Assembly: GCA_024449915.1 (NCBI GenBank)
Contig: JAMZAV010000008.1
Location: 1,240,001 to 1,304,000, forward strand
Direction of reading: 5' to 3'
DNA from: Sweltsa coloradensis
Lineage: Eukaryota; Arthropoda; Insecta; Plecoptera; Chloroperlidae
Length of the DNA stretch: 64,000 bases
The position numbers and the translations under genes were made by a program. The notes beneath the pieces were generated by a model that ran no database searches, had not been told where the DNA came from, and saw only the letters and a list, made by a program, of their open reading frames with translations. Below are positions 1 through 17,229 of this stretch, piece after piece; positions within the stretch are counted from its first letter, which is position 1, and every line of letters starts with the position of its first letter.

Positions 1-3000
1 AAAAAACATGCCTTGTGCGTTCCCTTTTTAATTAAATTATGTGTGTTTTAACCACGCTCGGAAAATTTAATGCAGCGTAATCCGAGTAATATCGAAACTT
101 TTTGTTATATATTTTACCAGCTTTTCTTTTGTAATTATTTGTGCGAAAGTTAGCAGTGCGAAATTTCATGAAGGCATTGTGGTTCCTTACCGTTCTACGT
201 AGCACAACCTTTGTTCCCTTTAAAAAAGTTTCTTTTCCAAGTTTGCCCCGAGTGTAAGGCTTCGCCTAAGAGTGTTTGCTATATTTCCTAGATACCATCT
301 ACCTTGAGCGTAACGCAAGGGAGAGCTTTTCACAATTTTCTATTTCACTTGAAAAATGTGACTCTGAAAGGGTTATTTTATATTATTTTGATTAGTCGTA
401 CGTACTCGAGTGATGTTGGGCGCACGGCTTCTGATCTTCAAGCCGGATAAGAGAATAAAAAAGAATATGCAAATTGAGGAGGGATGGATGGAGAGGATAT
501 GTGCTGTAAGTATTCGGATCGTAAAAATGATTGGTTTGTATGGGAAATGACGTGGGAGACTAGTTGGTAGTTTACGTGTGCGCGAGAAATCTTTGCTTCG
601 TGATTGGTTGAATTCAAATTTCACGAACAAAACATCGAGCTGTGTATAGTTGCGCAAATTTGAGGTCACGTTTCAAAGAGACTCTATACCGATAATTACC
701 AGCGCTGTCACACTCACACACACACACGCACACGCTACACGTGTTCAGGCCTTGTAACTCCATCTGAGCACAATAGGCCTGCTCCGTTGCACGCCGATTC
801 AACCCGAATTGCGAGCATGCTGTTCTATTTGTGTTAAGTTGCCAACCGAATAATCGCTTGTATGCTTATTTTTAACTGTACAAACGAAAGAGACTGATCG
901 AGCATTCGGCTGTTGACAGTTGCTAGACCAAAACAACGCAGCTAGGGTCACACTCGTATGCGTTCACGCGGAATGGTACCGGAATGCATGTTACCGAACT
1001 AAATTGGTTAAAAATGCGCGCCACAGCCAACTAAGTCTTGTTCAGAGTGATTTACCCAGTAGTCCACGAAGCATTGTTGCCCCTGTCTCTAAGACAAGGC
1101 TTCACAAGTAAATCAGCCCTAGAGGTGTCACACCCCAGTGCGTATGGGTGTACCGGGTCCATCCAGGTCCAACCGCGTCCGTCCCTGCTTGGTTGCATGG
1201 CACAGATTGTGCTTTCTCGTTATTGTGCTTCGATGTGTACTCGGTGGAAAAATGGACCTGTAAACAAATTTATCTTTGTCACGGGGGGAAAAGTGATCAG
1301 AGTGCTTTTCTATACAAACCCCACCCCCTTTTTTTGTCTGTAGAGCAAGCATAAACCATATTACGTCGTAGCAGAGTGAATACTAATTGAATTATCTGGC
1401 ATCTGCCTTGCTATTGAATCTGCTCATACGATCAGCCACTGTATTAAAATTTGTAACACATGACTTGATTTGTAGCTTTGCCACAGGAGATTAGTTCTCG
1501 TCTGAGCTTCATAACTACATTTGAGAGGAAACCTACTGTAGGATGAGATTTGTCCCCATCCTCGCACGCTACATGTCAGGCTTCAGAATCATGTCCTTGC
1601 ATATTGGGCTACTTACGTATACGCATCCTTTTTGTGAATGCGAAAGCTCGTATAAACTGTTGTCATATAGTTCCGACAGAATAAATAAAAAAGTCGAACG
1701 AAAACAAGAGCCACTTAACTTGCCCGCAACAAAAACGAATGGTAACAGGAACAGCAACTATAACAGATACGGAAACCGTTTATGTAAAATTTTAAAATTT
1801 CAGGGAATCGGTTTTGTTTAAAAACTTCTTTAAAAACCCGTTTTCTTTCCCTCGGTAATGTGCTTTTCTTCAAGTATCAAGTAGTATGCTTAATTTCATT
1901 TGTATTTCTTTTATGGTTTCACTTGGATATACTTACTATACGATTAAAAAATTGCACACGTTTTTTGTGGAATAAAATGGTTGATTGCGCGTTTCCACAA
2001 ATGTAAATAAGACAGGAAAGCGATAAAGAATGGATAACTGTTTCATAACAATGGACATGTTGAGAATCTGTCGATAATTTAATGCATAAGCAACGCAATT
2101 ACTAATAACTTACAATACAATACATAAGCTTACAGTAAGTAGACCTACGAACACATTTGTCTCGTAGCTAACATTGAATGTTAAATTTTTTTTGCTTCAG
2201 TTAACACCAGAATTTGCTGGTCCTATTAGCAGGCATCATCAATGCAACGAGGTTATTCGGAACGAATTCGTATTTAAAAGTAGGCACAAACCGCACGAAT
2301 ATCAAGAACAAATTAATGGCACAGCACTTTGTCTTACAACTAGTTATGTCGTTATGTCTTATAAATTGAAGCTTTTTGGTTGTTTAGATGCGAAATGAAC
2401 CGAACCGCACCTTCTGCTTTAATACCTTATTTCAAGCCCTGACCAGTAATGCAATTCGAGCAATTTAAAACGGGGGCTTAATTCCATGTTTTCCATTATA
2501 ATAATGACATTCAGGGGGCGGGCGATTAATCGTTACGCTTACACGGCGGTATAAATCGTTTGACCGACATTGACCTATTTTTAATTTTCGTGTACGTTCA
2601 AATGATATAATTTTTAAAGAGCTTTTGAGTTGATGTACTAGAAAATGCACTTATAAAATATGACCTTCTAGATCCTAATAGTGTTTAAAGAAAATTCAAT
2701 CTCTTAGCTAGCGAAAGGTTAAAAACAAAACTATTTTTTTTATTCTCAAAAAATCTTCAAACATTTAATAATCCCTCCACAAAACAGCAAATGAATTTCG
2801 TAATAAAAAAAAGATTAAAAAATGCTTTCCAAAAAAAATTGCTCTATGTGGAGGCTAGGTTTTCCTAGTGGACTTTAAATTAAGATAATAAGCTTTTGAA
2901 ACCACTAAAAAACGACTATTTAGTTCGAATGAAATCCGTAACACTGAATAAGTTAAGCTACATATACCACCAACAAGAATCATTAGCGAAACAAGATCAA

Positions 3001-3010
3001 CAAGAAAATT
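1..3010. other. Left intergenic stretch, no gene seen
   Basis: All reading frames are broken into pieces under about 100 codons, with no recognisable domain. A short CA-rich microsatellite-like tract lies near 713-735. The rest looks like unique AT-rich DNA. It could hold UTR exons or enhancers that cannot be recognised by eye. Confidence 0.5.
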
Positions 3011-3012
3011 TA

Positions 3013-3641
3013 CTAGGAAGCTTCGCAAACGCTTTTTCAGGCGCGTTGTTGGATGAGCGTATTTTTTTAACGAAAAAAGCGTAAAATTGCGATTTTCATG
3101 AGAAATTATTTTTCGATTGCGCTCAAATTTCACACCAATATATTAATTCCTAAAATTAAGGTTCTGTAAAAAAATCATTACAATCGGATAAAGCATGTAG
3201 GTGTTATAAGTCGGGTTTTTTTTTGGAAAAAAGCGTAAAATTGGGATTTTTATGAGAAATTATTTTTCGATTGCGCTCAAATTTCACACAAATGTATTAA
3301 TTAATAAAATTAAAGTTCTGTGAAAAATTCATCACAATGGGATAAAGCATGTAGGTGTTATAAGTCGAAGAAAGTTTTTAAAAATCGAAAAAAATCGTAA
3401 AATTGCGATTTTCATAAGAAATAAATTTTCGATTGCGCTAAAAAAAGTGGCAGTTCTAAGTTCAAAGATTTCGAAGGCCTCCAGACAATTCCATCGCAAT
3501 TGGAGTTTCGGTTTAGGCGGAATCGTGTTAACAAACAGCCAAAAATACAAAAAGAAAAAAAGAAAAACATTCCGGATTTTTTCACCAGTGTAGTGAAATG
3601 GAATCTTCGCTTCGCTCGCTACGTTCGTTACGCTCATCCAA
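3013..3641 (-). mobile_element. Helentron/HINE-like non-autonomous element, copy A
   Basis: On the minus strand the element ends in ...GCGAAGCTTCCTAG followed by T, matching the CTRR|T end of Helitron-type elements. The other end and the region just inside the CTAG end carry inverted copies of TTGGATGAGCGTA. The core holds units about 154 bp long, each with GATAAAGCATGTAGGTGTTA (3187 and 3341). Sub-terminal inverted repeats plus a tandem core resemble Helentron-associated elements such as Drosophila DINE-1. That class assignment is inference; the repeat structure is seen directly. No protein is encoded. Confidence 0.55.
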
Positions 3642-3698
3642 TAATACGTTCTATGTTGGCTTAAACCGCATGTAAACTCCATTAATTTTATATTATTA

Positions 3699-4539
3699 CT
3701 AGGAAGCTTAGCAAACGTTTTTTCAGGCGCGTTGTTGGATGAGCGTCATTAAAACTAGGAAAACACTTAAGTCCCGCCGCGTTGTTGGATGAGCGTAATT
3801 GGTGCATTGAGCTGCATTGTGTTACGCGGATTTTCTGTTGTTCTGTGAAAAAATCATTACTAAGTCGAAGATTTTTTTTAAATTAAATTAAATTAAATTA
3901 AAAATTAACTTAATTTTTTTTAATAAATCGTAATTTTTACGTAATTTTAAAAAAGAAAAAAATCGTAAAATTGCAATTTTCATAAGAAATAATTATTCGA
4001 TTGCGCTCAAATTTTACACGAGTATATAAATTCATGAAATTAAGGTTCTATAAAAAAATCATTACAATAGGATAAAGCATGTAGGTGTTATATGTCAAAG
4101 AATTGTTTTAAAAAAGAAAAAAACGTAAAATTTCGATTTTCATGAGAAATAATTTTTTCGATTACGCTCAAATTTCACACGAATATCTTAATTCATAAAA
4201 TTAAGACTCTGTTAAAAAATCATTACAATCGGATAAAGCATGTAAGTGTTATAAGTCGAAGAATTTTTGTAAAAATCGAAAAAAATCGTAAAATTGCGTT
4301 TTTTATAAGAAAAATTTTCCCGGTTGCGCTCAAAAACGTGGCACTTCTAAGTTCAGAGATTTCGAAGGCCTCCATAAAATTTCATCGCAATCGGAGTATC
4401 GGTTTTAGTCGGAATCGTGTTAACAAACACACAAAAATACAAAAAAAAAGAAGAAAAAAAAAAACATTCCGGATTTTTTTCTCCAGTGTAGTGAAATGGA
4501 ATCTTCGCTTCGCTCGCTACGCTCGCTACGCTCATCCAA
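3699..4539 (-). mobile_element. HINE-like element, copy B with a second copy nested at 3755
   Basis: A CTAGGAAGCTTAGC terminus at 3699 is followed 56 bp later by a second terminus, CTAGGAAAACACTTAAG at 3755, which matches the start of the copy at 27630. This suggests that one element inserted into another. Core units recur at 4072 and 4226. The right end is the TACGCTCATCCAA sub-terminal repeat at 4527-4539. A mini-tandem of AAATT lies near 3880-3900. Apparent ORFs here are repeat translations and not genes. Confidence 0.5.
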
Positions 4540-5100
4540 CAAACAAAAAAAAAAAAAACGTAAAATTGTGATTTTCATAAGAAATAATTTTTTGATCACG
4601 CTCAAATTTCACACGAATATATTAATTCATAAAATTAAGGTTCTGTGAAAAAAAATCATTACCATCGGATAAAGCATGTAAGTGTTATATAAGTCGAAGA
4701 AAATTTAAAAATCGAAAAAAAAAATTGCAATTATCATGAGAAATAATATTTCGATTGCGCTTCAATTTCACACAAATATATTAATTCATAAAATTAATGT
4801 GCTGTGAAAAAATCATTACAATCGGTTAAAGCATGTAGGCCTAGGTAAGTCGAAGAAATGTTTTTTAAAAAAATCGTAAAATTGCGATTTTCATAAGAAA
4901 TAATTTTTCGATTGCGCTAAAAAAACGTGGCAGTTCTAAGTTCAGAGATTTCGAAGTCCTCCAGAAAATTTCATCGCAAGTGGAGTATCGGTTTAGCCGG
5001 AATCATGTTAACAAACACACAAAAATACAAAAAAAAGGATCCGTTTTTTTTTCTTTAGTGTAGTAGTATGGAATATTCGCTTCGCTCGCTACGATCATCA
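4540..5100 (-). mobile_element. HINE-like element, truncated copy C
   Basis: The core units and the GCTTCGCTCGCTACG end block continue from copy B without a separate CTAG terminus. The outer end is degraded, reading ATCATCA instead of CTCATCCA. It is probably the remnant of the host element of a nested insertion or a local duplication. Confidence 0.45.
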
Positions 5101-5676
5101 AAAAAATGTTTTGTTGTAGGCCTACTTAGTTTATCAATAAAGTCAGTCACAAAATCTTGTTTAACAAATTTGTTTTAATATTTTTGCTGTTAAATTCTCA
5201 AACCTATTTGAGTGGTACACGTTGTTCTCTCCCCCCCCCCCCTTGGCATGGCCTCGTTTTATACATTTGTTTTTCGGATATATGCATAACGCGTGAGACA
5301 CTGATTCGGAAGGTCGCGAGCTGGAGTTCCGCCACTGGCAATCCTCACTGAGAGTTTCCCGAGGTTTTCTTCGAACTTCAAGGTTTATTGTTTCTTCGTA
5401 TTGTATGTAGTTGCCAGTTGACGAAAGAAACAGTTCTGCCAGTATTGTCATTATTTTATAAATGATAAAGGATGTTATTATAGAAGAAAGCGTGATGTTG
5501 GAAACAATAAAATAAGGGTTTTTATCGAGATGATGATAGAAGTATATTCATTGAGATAAATCAGATTTGCTGTTATCATTTAAAATTCCATTCATGAAAT
5601 TGATGCTGAATTTTAGTACTGCTGTGAAGTTAAAGTTTATCCGACAACAGCAACAAAATAACAATAAGAATTTTTT
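5101..5676 (+). repeat. tRNA-SINE fragment within otherwise unassigned DNA
   Basis: About 5288-5385 resembles the middle of the SINE at 48500: GATTCGGAAGGTC, then GGCAATCCT, then TTTCCCGAGGTTTTC. The promoter half and tail are missing or diverged. A run of ten or more C lies near 5231. The remainder to 5676 shows nothing else. Confidence 0.45.
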
Positions 5677-5787
5677 TTATTTACTACATTTCAGAAATTA
5701 AAAAAGTCCGCCCCAACCGGGAATCGAACCACGGATCTCCCACATTCCACCCACGGGAGTGTTTCCCGATTAACCAAATCGAGAAAT
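5677..5787 (-). repeat. tRNA-derived SINE copy (left arm of a head-to-head pair)
   Basis: Read on the minus strand it has a B-box-like GGTTCGATTCCC, ends with GGGGCGGAC plus a T-run, and then runs into a tail shared with the plus-strand copy. The A-box half (TTGGTTAATCGGGAAAC) differs from the + copy, so two subtypes are present. It is not a functional tRNA gene. Confidence 0.55.
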
Positions 5788-5932
5788 AAACCCTCGCTCA
5801 TACCTGCGTAAAGGTAATGACATTATAATTAATGTTTGGTGGTCAGTTCAAAGGCAGCAGATATTCGTTGCAGTACTGTTCCATCCATTCAGATGTATAA
5901 TGCAACTACAATTCAGAGATTAAAATGTACCC

Positions 5933-6042
5933 GTCCTGATGGTCTAGTGGTTAAGACGTCCACCTGGAATGTGGGAGATCCGTGGTTCGATTCCCGGTTG
6001 GGGCGGACTTTTTTATTTCTGAATTGTAGTAAATAAAAACAA
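5933..6042 (+). repeat. tRNA-derived SINE copy (right arm)
   Basis: The A-box is TGGTCTAGTGGTTAAGAC and the B-box GGTTCGATTCCC; a cloverleaf can be drawn with a GGA-like anticodon loop. The T-stem has two mismatches and the variable loop is short for tRNA-Ser, so this is a tRNA-derived repeat. Its tail repeats the tail of the minus copy. The 13-bp inverted words ACTACAATTCAGA and TCTGAATTGTAGT bracket it. Confidence 0.6.
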
Positions 6043-6092
6043 TTACACCCACGGGAGTGTTTCCCGATTAACCAAATCGAGAAACAATAAGA
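6043..6092 (-). repeat. Second copy of the A-box half of the left SINE
   Basis: CACCCACGGGAGTGTTTCCC and the following ATTAACCAAATCGAGAAA repeat 5747-5786 almost exactly in the same orientation. The pair 5677-6092 is therefore a partly palindromic, partly direct composite. Confidence 0.55.
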
Positions 6093-6183
6093 ATCATTTG
6101 TTGTTAGGTTCGTGTTATTAATAACCGTATTTTTTATCGTAAAAATATTATATATACATTGAAAAAGTCAAGAATTGTCGATA

Positions 6184-7166
6184 TTTGGATGAGCGTAGCG
6201 AGCGAAGCGAAGATTCCATTTCACTACACTGGAGAAAAAAATCCGGATTTTTTTTTTTTTGTATTTTTGTGTGTCTGTTAACACGATTCCGGCTAAACCG
6301 ATACTCCAATTGCGATGAAATTTTCTGGAGACCTTTGAAATCTCTGAACTTAGAACTGCCACGTGCGAAAAATCGATCGAAAAATTATTTCTCATGAAAA
6401 TTGCAATTTTACGATTTTTTCGATTTTCTTGTTTTTTTCTGTTTGTATTTTTGTGGGTTTGTTAACACGATTCCAGCTAAACCGATACTCCAATTTCGAT
6501 GAAATTTTCTGGAGGCCTTCAAAATCTTTGGACTTAGAACTGCCACGTTTTTGAGCGCAATCGAAAGATTATTTCTCATGAAAATCACAATTTTACGATT
6601 TTTTTCGTTTTTCTTATTTTTTTCTGTTTGTATTTTTGGGTGTTTGTTAGCACGATTCCGGCTAAACCGATACTCCAATTGCGAAGAAATTTTCTGGAGG
6701 CCTTCGAAATATCTGAACTTAGAACTGCCACGTTTTTTAGCGCAATTGAAAAAAAAATTATTAAAATTGCAATTTTACGATTCGATTTTTTAAAAAATTC
6801 TTCGACTTATAACACCTACATTCTTTATCCGATTGTAATGAATTTTTCACAGAACCCTTATTTTATGAATTAATATATAAGTGTGAAATTTGAGCGCAAT
6901 CGAAAAATTATTTCTTATGAAAATCGCAATTTTACGATTTTTTTAATTTTTAAAACATTCTTCGACTTATAACACCTACATGCTTTATCCGATTGTAATG
7001 ATTTTTTCACAGAACTTTAATTTTATGAATTTAAATGTTTTTGTGAAATTTGAGCGCAATCGAAAAATAATTTCTCATGAAAATCGCAGTTTTACGCTTT
7101 TTTCGTTTAAAAAAACATACGCTCATCCAACAACGCGCCTGAAATAGCGTTTGCGAAGCTTCCTAG
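6184..7166 (+). mobile_element. HINE-like element, copy D (opposite orientation)
   Basis: It starts TTGGATGAGCGTAGCG and ends GCGTTTGCGAAGCTTCCTAG followed by T. The inner inverted partner TACGCTCATCCAA lies about 40 bp before that end. Three diverged copies of the CTAAACCGATACTCCAAT block (6293, 6477, 6662) are followed by two core units with ATGCTTTATCCG-type words. It is the mirror image of the block at 3013-5100. No protein is encoded. Confidence 0.55.
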
Positions 7167-7439
7167 TTATAAATATAATTACAATAATAAAATATTTGGG
7201 ATGGAATATATTTTTTAAATTTAAATTTCATCATGATGTTTTGCCTTAGAGCGGTGGGCGCTTCAGATTATCCAGCTAGTGGCGGAACGGGCGTTGTAGG
7301 TTTATATTGTACCACCATACTTAATAACTTGTTTAAAAAAATCTCACTAGTCATAAATATTTCTCCTATTTTTTTAACAACACAAAATAAATAAATGCAC
7401 CCAAATGGTTTGTAAATAAGAGGTTGATAAATGGTTTAA

Positions 7440-7800
7440 TCGTTTGTGCCCTCAAAGTTGTTCGTGTATAGATCGATTGGTGTCGCATCTGTGCGATGCT
7501 GTGAGCGGCCGTTTTGCCGGGACGCCGCGCGACGTCTACGGTACGTACGTACTCGTCGACCGACGCAGCCACCAGCTTTCCCGGGCTCCATCTCACTTCG
7601 CGTTAGAGAGCTTTAGTACACGCCACGTCCCAGTCCGACCGACCGGCCCCACCACTCACACCACCTTGCGTTGCGTTGCGTTGCGTCCTCATCTCCGTAC
7701 ACTTACTTATTTTTAGCGTCTAGTCGAGAGTGTAGTTCGGCTGTTGTCCACCGCTTGCCCATGATTTCAGTGTGGTTTTAATTAAATGGTTCAAGACTAG
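7440..7800. promoter_or_regulatory. CpG-rich island, candidate promoter or 5' exon
   Basis: This stretch is much richer in C, G and CpG than its AT-rich surroundings. Examples are GGACGCCGCGCGACG near 7520 and a short GCGTT tandem at 7670-7686. No frame codes for a recognisable protein. CpG-dense leaders are common around first exons, but no TATA box, initiator or splice donor can be fixed by eye. Which gene it would serve is unknown. Confidence 0.25.
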
Positions 7801-8576
7801 TGTGCCCCACGCGTCCGTCTAGATACATACATACATTGATTTCAACGGACTACCGCGCTCTCGACAAGGCTGCACAAGTTCATGGCAAGTCATGTTTGCA
7901 TTTCTCATTTTCGTATACTAGATTTGTAATTTTATTATTCAAGTTTTACCGGTGTAAATTGTTACCAGAATATTTTACGTTGACATTTCTGTGTGATAAA
8001 ATTTAGTGATAGTGATGTGTGTTGTGATAATCAGGTTGTTTGAAAATAACTTGCATTAGTTCAAGCTAAATGATTACAAAACAAGAAATTAGTTGTGATA
8101 ATTTGAATAGAATAATTTAGAAATGATTTGAGTGTCGAAGTTTGAAAGTGAAAGTAGTTGTGTTTGGGGATGCATTATACAAGAGCAGAGAGCTTCCCCA
8201 CATAGGCCGCATGTTGAGGGCTCTACAAGCCTGTTGCTTACCTCTGGCGCGGTTGCAAGGTGCATTCTGGGACCTGTTTGGCGTTTCACCCACTTACATT
8301 TTAAAACATTTCTTGCCAGTTTTACGGAATTATTTTGCGAAAGATTTTTTTTACCTAGCAATGCAACCGGCCATTGATGTGTTATTTTACGATTATCGTT
8401 GCCATTATGCATATTATTATTTCGATTATTGTTTATTATTCGCGGTCTTATTGTAAAGTTACACACATTTTATGAATTTAATCTGTTTGGTTGTAACTAG
8501 TAATTTTTCCGTTTAAAAATAAAAACGTGTTTAAAGTGAAATGTACGTAGTATTTGATGGTACTAAGCAAATTATT
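7801..8576. other. Unassigned stretch
   Basis: A + strand frame to 8456 stays open for about 100 codons but lacks an ATG near its beginning and has a Tyr/Phe-rich end. A poly(A)-signal-like AATAAA occurs at about 8518 on the + strand. It could be the 3' end of a non-coding or UTR exon; nothing firmer can be said. Confidence 0.3.
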
Positions 8577-8795
8577 TTAAACAGTATAAACGGGTACATC
8601 TTTAAGGATGGGTTTTGGTGTAGTTTTTAATTTGTCACTTGGAGTAAGTTTCTCGCCTACTCCCAACTTCCCTAATTGAATCACATTTAAAGTGCACTCT
8701 TCGTTCACGGCCTTTTGATCATAACGTTCACTTTGACGTAAATAGAGGTTGTTTAACTCAATAAAATCTTTTTGGTCGAGAGCTTTCAGAGCCAT
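8577..8795 (-). CDS. Uncharacterised 72-residue protein (candidate)
   Basis: An ATG-started minus-strand frame gives 72 residues, beginning MALKALDQKDFIELNNLYLR and ending PILKDVPVYTV before TAA. Composition is mixed and non-repetitive, with charged and hydrophobic residues in protein-like order, unlike the Ile/Asn/Phe-rich noise frames nearby. No signal peptide, membrane segment or known motif is visible, and I do not recognise the family. The first ATG sits in a small palindrome (TTAGCGT-A-ACGCTAA). A GC-richer stretch upstream on that strand (8800-8930) could be its promoter. No AATAAA was found close downstream on the minus strand. It might be a small intronless gene, a terminal exon, or chance. 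Confidence 0.35.
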   Translation of the reverse strand: MALKALDQKDFIELNNLYLRQSERYDQKAVNEECTLNVIQLGKLGVGEKLTPSDKLKTTPKPILKDVPVYTV

Positions 8796-14720
<5,925 letters not shown>

Positions 14721-14726
14721 ATGTTG

Positions 14727-14800
14727 TCCCGACTGGGAATCGAACTCAGTACCTCTAGTTCTGCCCACTGATGTTTTGCCAATTGAACGATCGGTGCTCA
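14727..14800 (-). repeat. tRNA-like sequence (SINE head or tRNA pseudogene)
   Basis: On the minus strand the B-box-like GAGTTCGATTCCCAGTC is preceded at tRNA spacing by an A-box-like TCAATTGGCAAAAC. The acceptor ends pair poorly (GAGCACC against GTCGGGA). It is more likely a tRNA-derived repeat than an active gene. Confidence 0.45.
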
Positions 14801-15106
14801 AGACAAGCTCTGCAGGATGATTGTTCTCCATGACGGAAGTCAAATGGTAGATTGACTACCATAAAATATAGCCTGACATATAATATGTACAACGTACAGG
14901 GTAATGTGCAATTACAAGCCTGAGCAAGTAGGCCTACTAGCCAATGAAGATTCCAACTATATATAATGACCATACAATAATAATAATATACCGTACGATT
15001 CATCAACAAGCACATTAAAAATAATGATAGTTGACAAGAAAATACAACAAACTATTGATACTTAGATTGAAGCTATTAATATTGCAACCCCTTTTTTCTA
15101 ATATTT

Positions 15107-15182
<76 letters not shown>

Positions 15183-15210
15183 TCATTCTTTCTTTCTTTC
15201 TTTCTTTCTT
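15107..15210. repeat. (TTTC)n microsatellite
   Basis: About 100 bp of TTTC units with an interruption (CATTC) near 15184. The Phe/Leu/Ser frame across it is an artefact. Confidence 0.95.
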
Positions 15211-16229
15211 ATAAAATCGAGAAACATTTTTATTTATTTATAAAATACTAAGAGCATTCTATCGAGATTAAAACACAAAATGAATTATATTGACAGTTTG
15301 TATAATACCATTTATAACCGGCTTAAACATGATAGTGAAAAATCTTTTTTCCTGAACAAAAATGTAACTAAAATCATCGTTGGGAATTGTCTGAACTGGT
15401 AACGTAAGCTATAACTTTCTGCTATTTTCAATTTCGCGGGTCATTTTATTTCCACTTGGGGCTTTGGCTCAAAATTCAAAATCCGTGAAAAATATCTTTC
15501 CCGTTACCCAAAGTAATAGCTTTGATAATACAACTTGTTATCGTAAACTCTTCGCGCATCTTTGCGAAGTGAGTATTGCTATAGCGTCTGTGACCCGAGT
15601 AGTTTGTTGCAAGCCCAGGTAAACATAATTACCCAAAGTAATTAATCTCGTAGCTGCATAGAGCTCGCTTCCCAACCTTCCTACACTCAAAGGTGCAGCC
15701 CGAGTTGATTGAATCGCTACATCGAACCATGAGACTAATGTAAATACCAACTCATCATCACAGTCCTAGTAATTGCTACTTTAATTACCACTTCATGCAG
15801 CATTTCGAAGGTAAGACATTGAAGAAACTTTGTCTCAAATAGAACTCTACTGTATATATACCGTTACTATAAATCGAAATAGTTTCTAGATCCGAAAAAC
15901 CGAAATTCAGTTTATATGCATTATTTTTGCCCTGTTAAGCCTTTCGTAATTATTATTAAATAATAAATTCATCGCAACATTTACATCGAGATGCAAATTT
16001 GTAGTGAATATAGACAAAGATGTACGTTAGTATTTAACTAGGAAACGCTCAGTTGGACGCGTTGATAAGCGAGCACGTGCTATAGCTAGACCGACATTGC
16101 ACATTTTTTTAAATTTTTAAATTTGCGACGTTCGCAGTCCACGGGGCCATGTTTCCAATATTGTTTATTATTGGCGCAAGGTATTTGGGTAAACCCGTGG
16201 GTAAACTTTTACTTTGTGGATAAAATCCA
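15211..16229. other. Unassigned stretch
   Basis: No gene is supported. GTTACCCAAAGTAATAGCTT at 15502 partly recurs near 15627, a weak local repeat. Confidence 0.35.
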
Positions 16230-17129
16230 CCGCCATCTAGAGGACCTTGACTCCTTGGGACAAAATAGCACTGCCTCCTAGATGTTCGTCGTGGCTCCTC
16301 GTTCCCTGCCTGTTCACGCGACAGGTTTTGATTGTTGAAGACAATTCGCACTTTTTTCCCACAGCGCTAGTTACCGTCCCCAAGAGCTTTCTTTTGTTTT
16401 CGTTGTTTACATACGATCTGCATACGATTAAAATGTCATCATGCCAGAGTTGCGCTGTATTTTTCTTCATAATAGGCAATGGTGTGTGCAAGAAGTTGTA
16501 AGATACCGGGATGCCATTATCTAAAACAAGTAGGCCTTTCATTGCATGAACTACCGGGAAATAAGGAAATTGTGCCACCCAGGCCCCTCCCCAGACTCCC
16601 ATTTATCACGCGCCACTGCTTGATGGAAAGTAATATTGTTTAGCTCTTGGCCTAGTCAAGACTATAGGGCCCGAGTAGGCTACCTAAGCCTATTGATTTT
16701 TAATATGATTATGAATAGGAGGCATAGGCCCTTTAGATAAAAATAACATGCCTATTAGCCCTTGCCTTATATTATCATACAACAAAGTTATCAATATCTA
16801 CTTTTTGTTTAATTACCAGCATAATATAACTAGACAAATTTGTATATTACTATTCTGCAAACCATGATAAGTGATGTACGTATACAAAATACGATCTAAA
16901 ACATTCAATTTAGTTGGATTCAACAGTAAAATACATGAAAGATTACATTTAATGTGACAACAACATCAAAAACAAAAGAAAGCTCTTGGGGACGGTAACT
17001 AGCGCTTTGGACAACAATTAACACTGTGCGCGTGGACAGGCAGGGAACGAGGAGCCACGACGAACATCTAGGAGGCAGTGCAAAATAGACTGCTTCCTCG
17101 AAAGTATTTTGATTACTTCTAGGTGGCAG
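16230..17129. repeat. Inverted-repeat element with CTCF-like words in its arms
   Basis: 16264-16402 and 16967-17090 are inverted copies of each other: GTTCGTCGTGGCTCCTCGTT in the left arm and its complement in the right, likewise TAGTTACCGTCCCCAAGAGC. They are separated by about 560 bp. The outer parts match more weakly. Four words related to the CTCF consensus sit at 16230-16243, 16271-16284 (minus), 17065-17078 and 17116-17129 (plus). The inverted repeat is seen directly; the CTCF reading is inference. It could be a foldback or MITE-like transposon. Confidence 0.5.
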
Positions 17130-17229
17130 TGCATTAGAAACTTCGCGCGTCTTTTCGTTGCCATGGCAACGTTACTTTTGTTATAATGTAATTTCCATCT
17201 ACACTACTTATCGGATCAAAATAAAATTA

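Noticed and set aside
5933..6008. Functional tRNA gene
   Set aside because: The T-stem has mismatches, the variable loop does not fit tRNA-Ser, and the sequence is part of a repeated SINE.
3332..6873. Several overlapping frames with similar proteins such as FRRNWSIGLAG
   Set aside because: They arise from the HINE-like repeats in both orientations, are broken by stops in every copy and have no consistent start.
8142..8456. 104-residue + frame followed by AATAAA
   Set aside because: It starts on TTG; the first ATG lies about 22 codons in, and the sequence shows no domain.
15031..15243. Phe/Leu/Ser-rich frame
   Set aside because: It is a translation of the (TTTC)n microsatellite.
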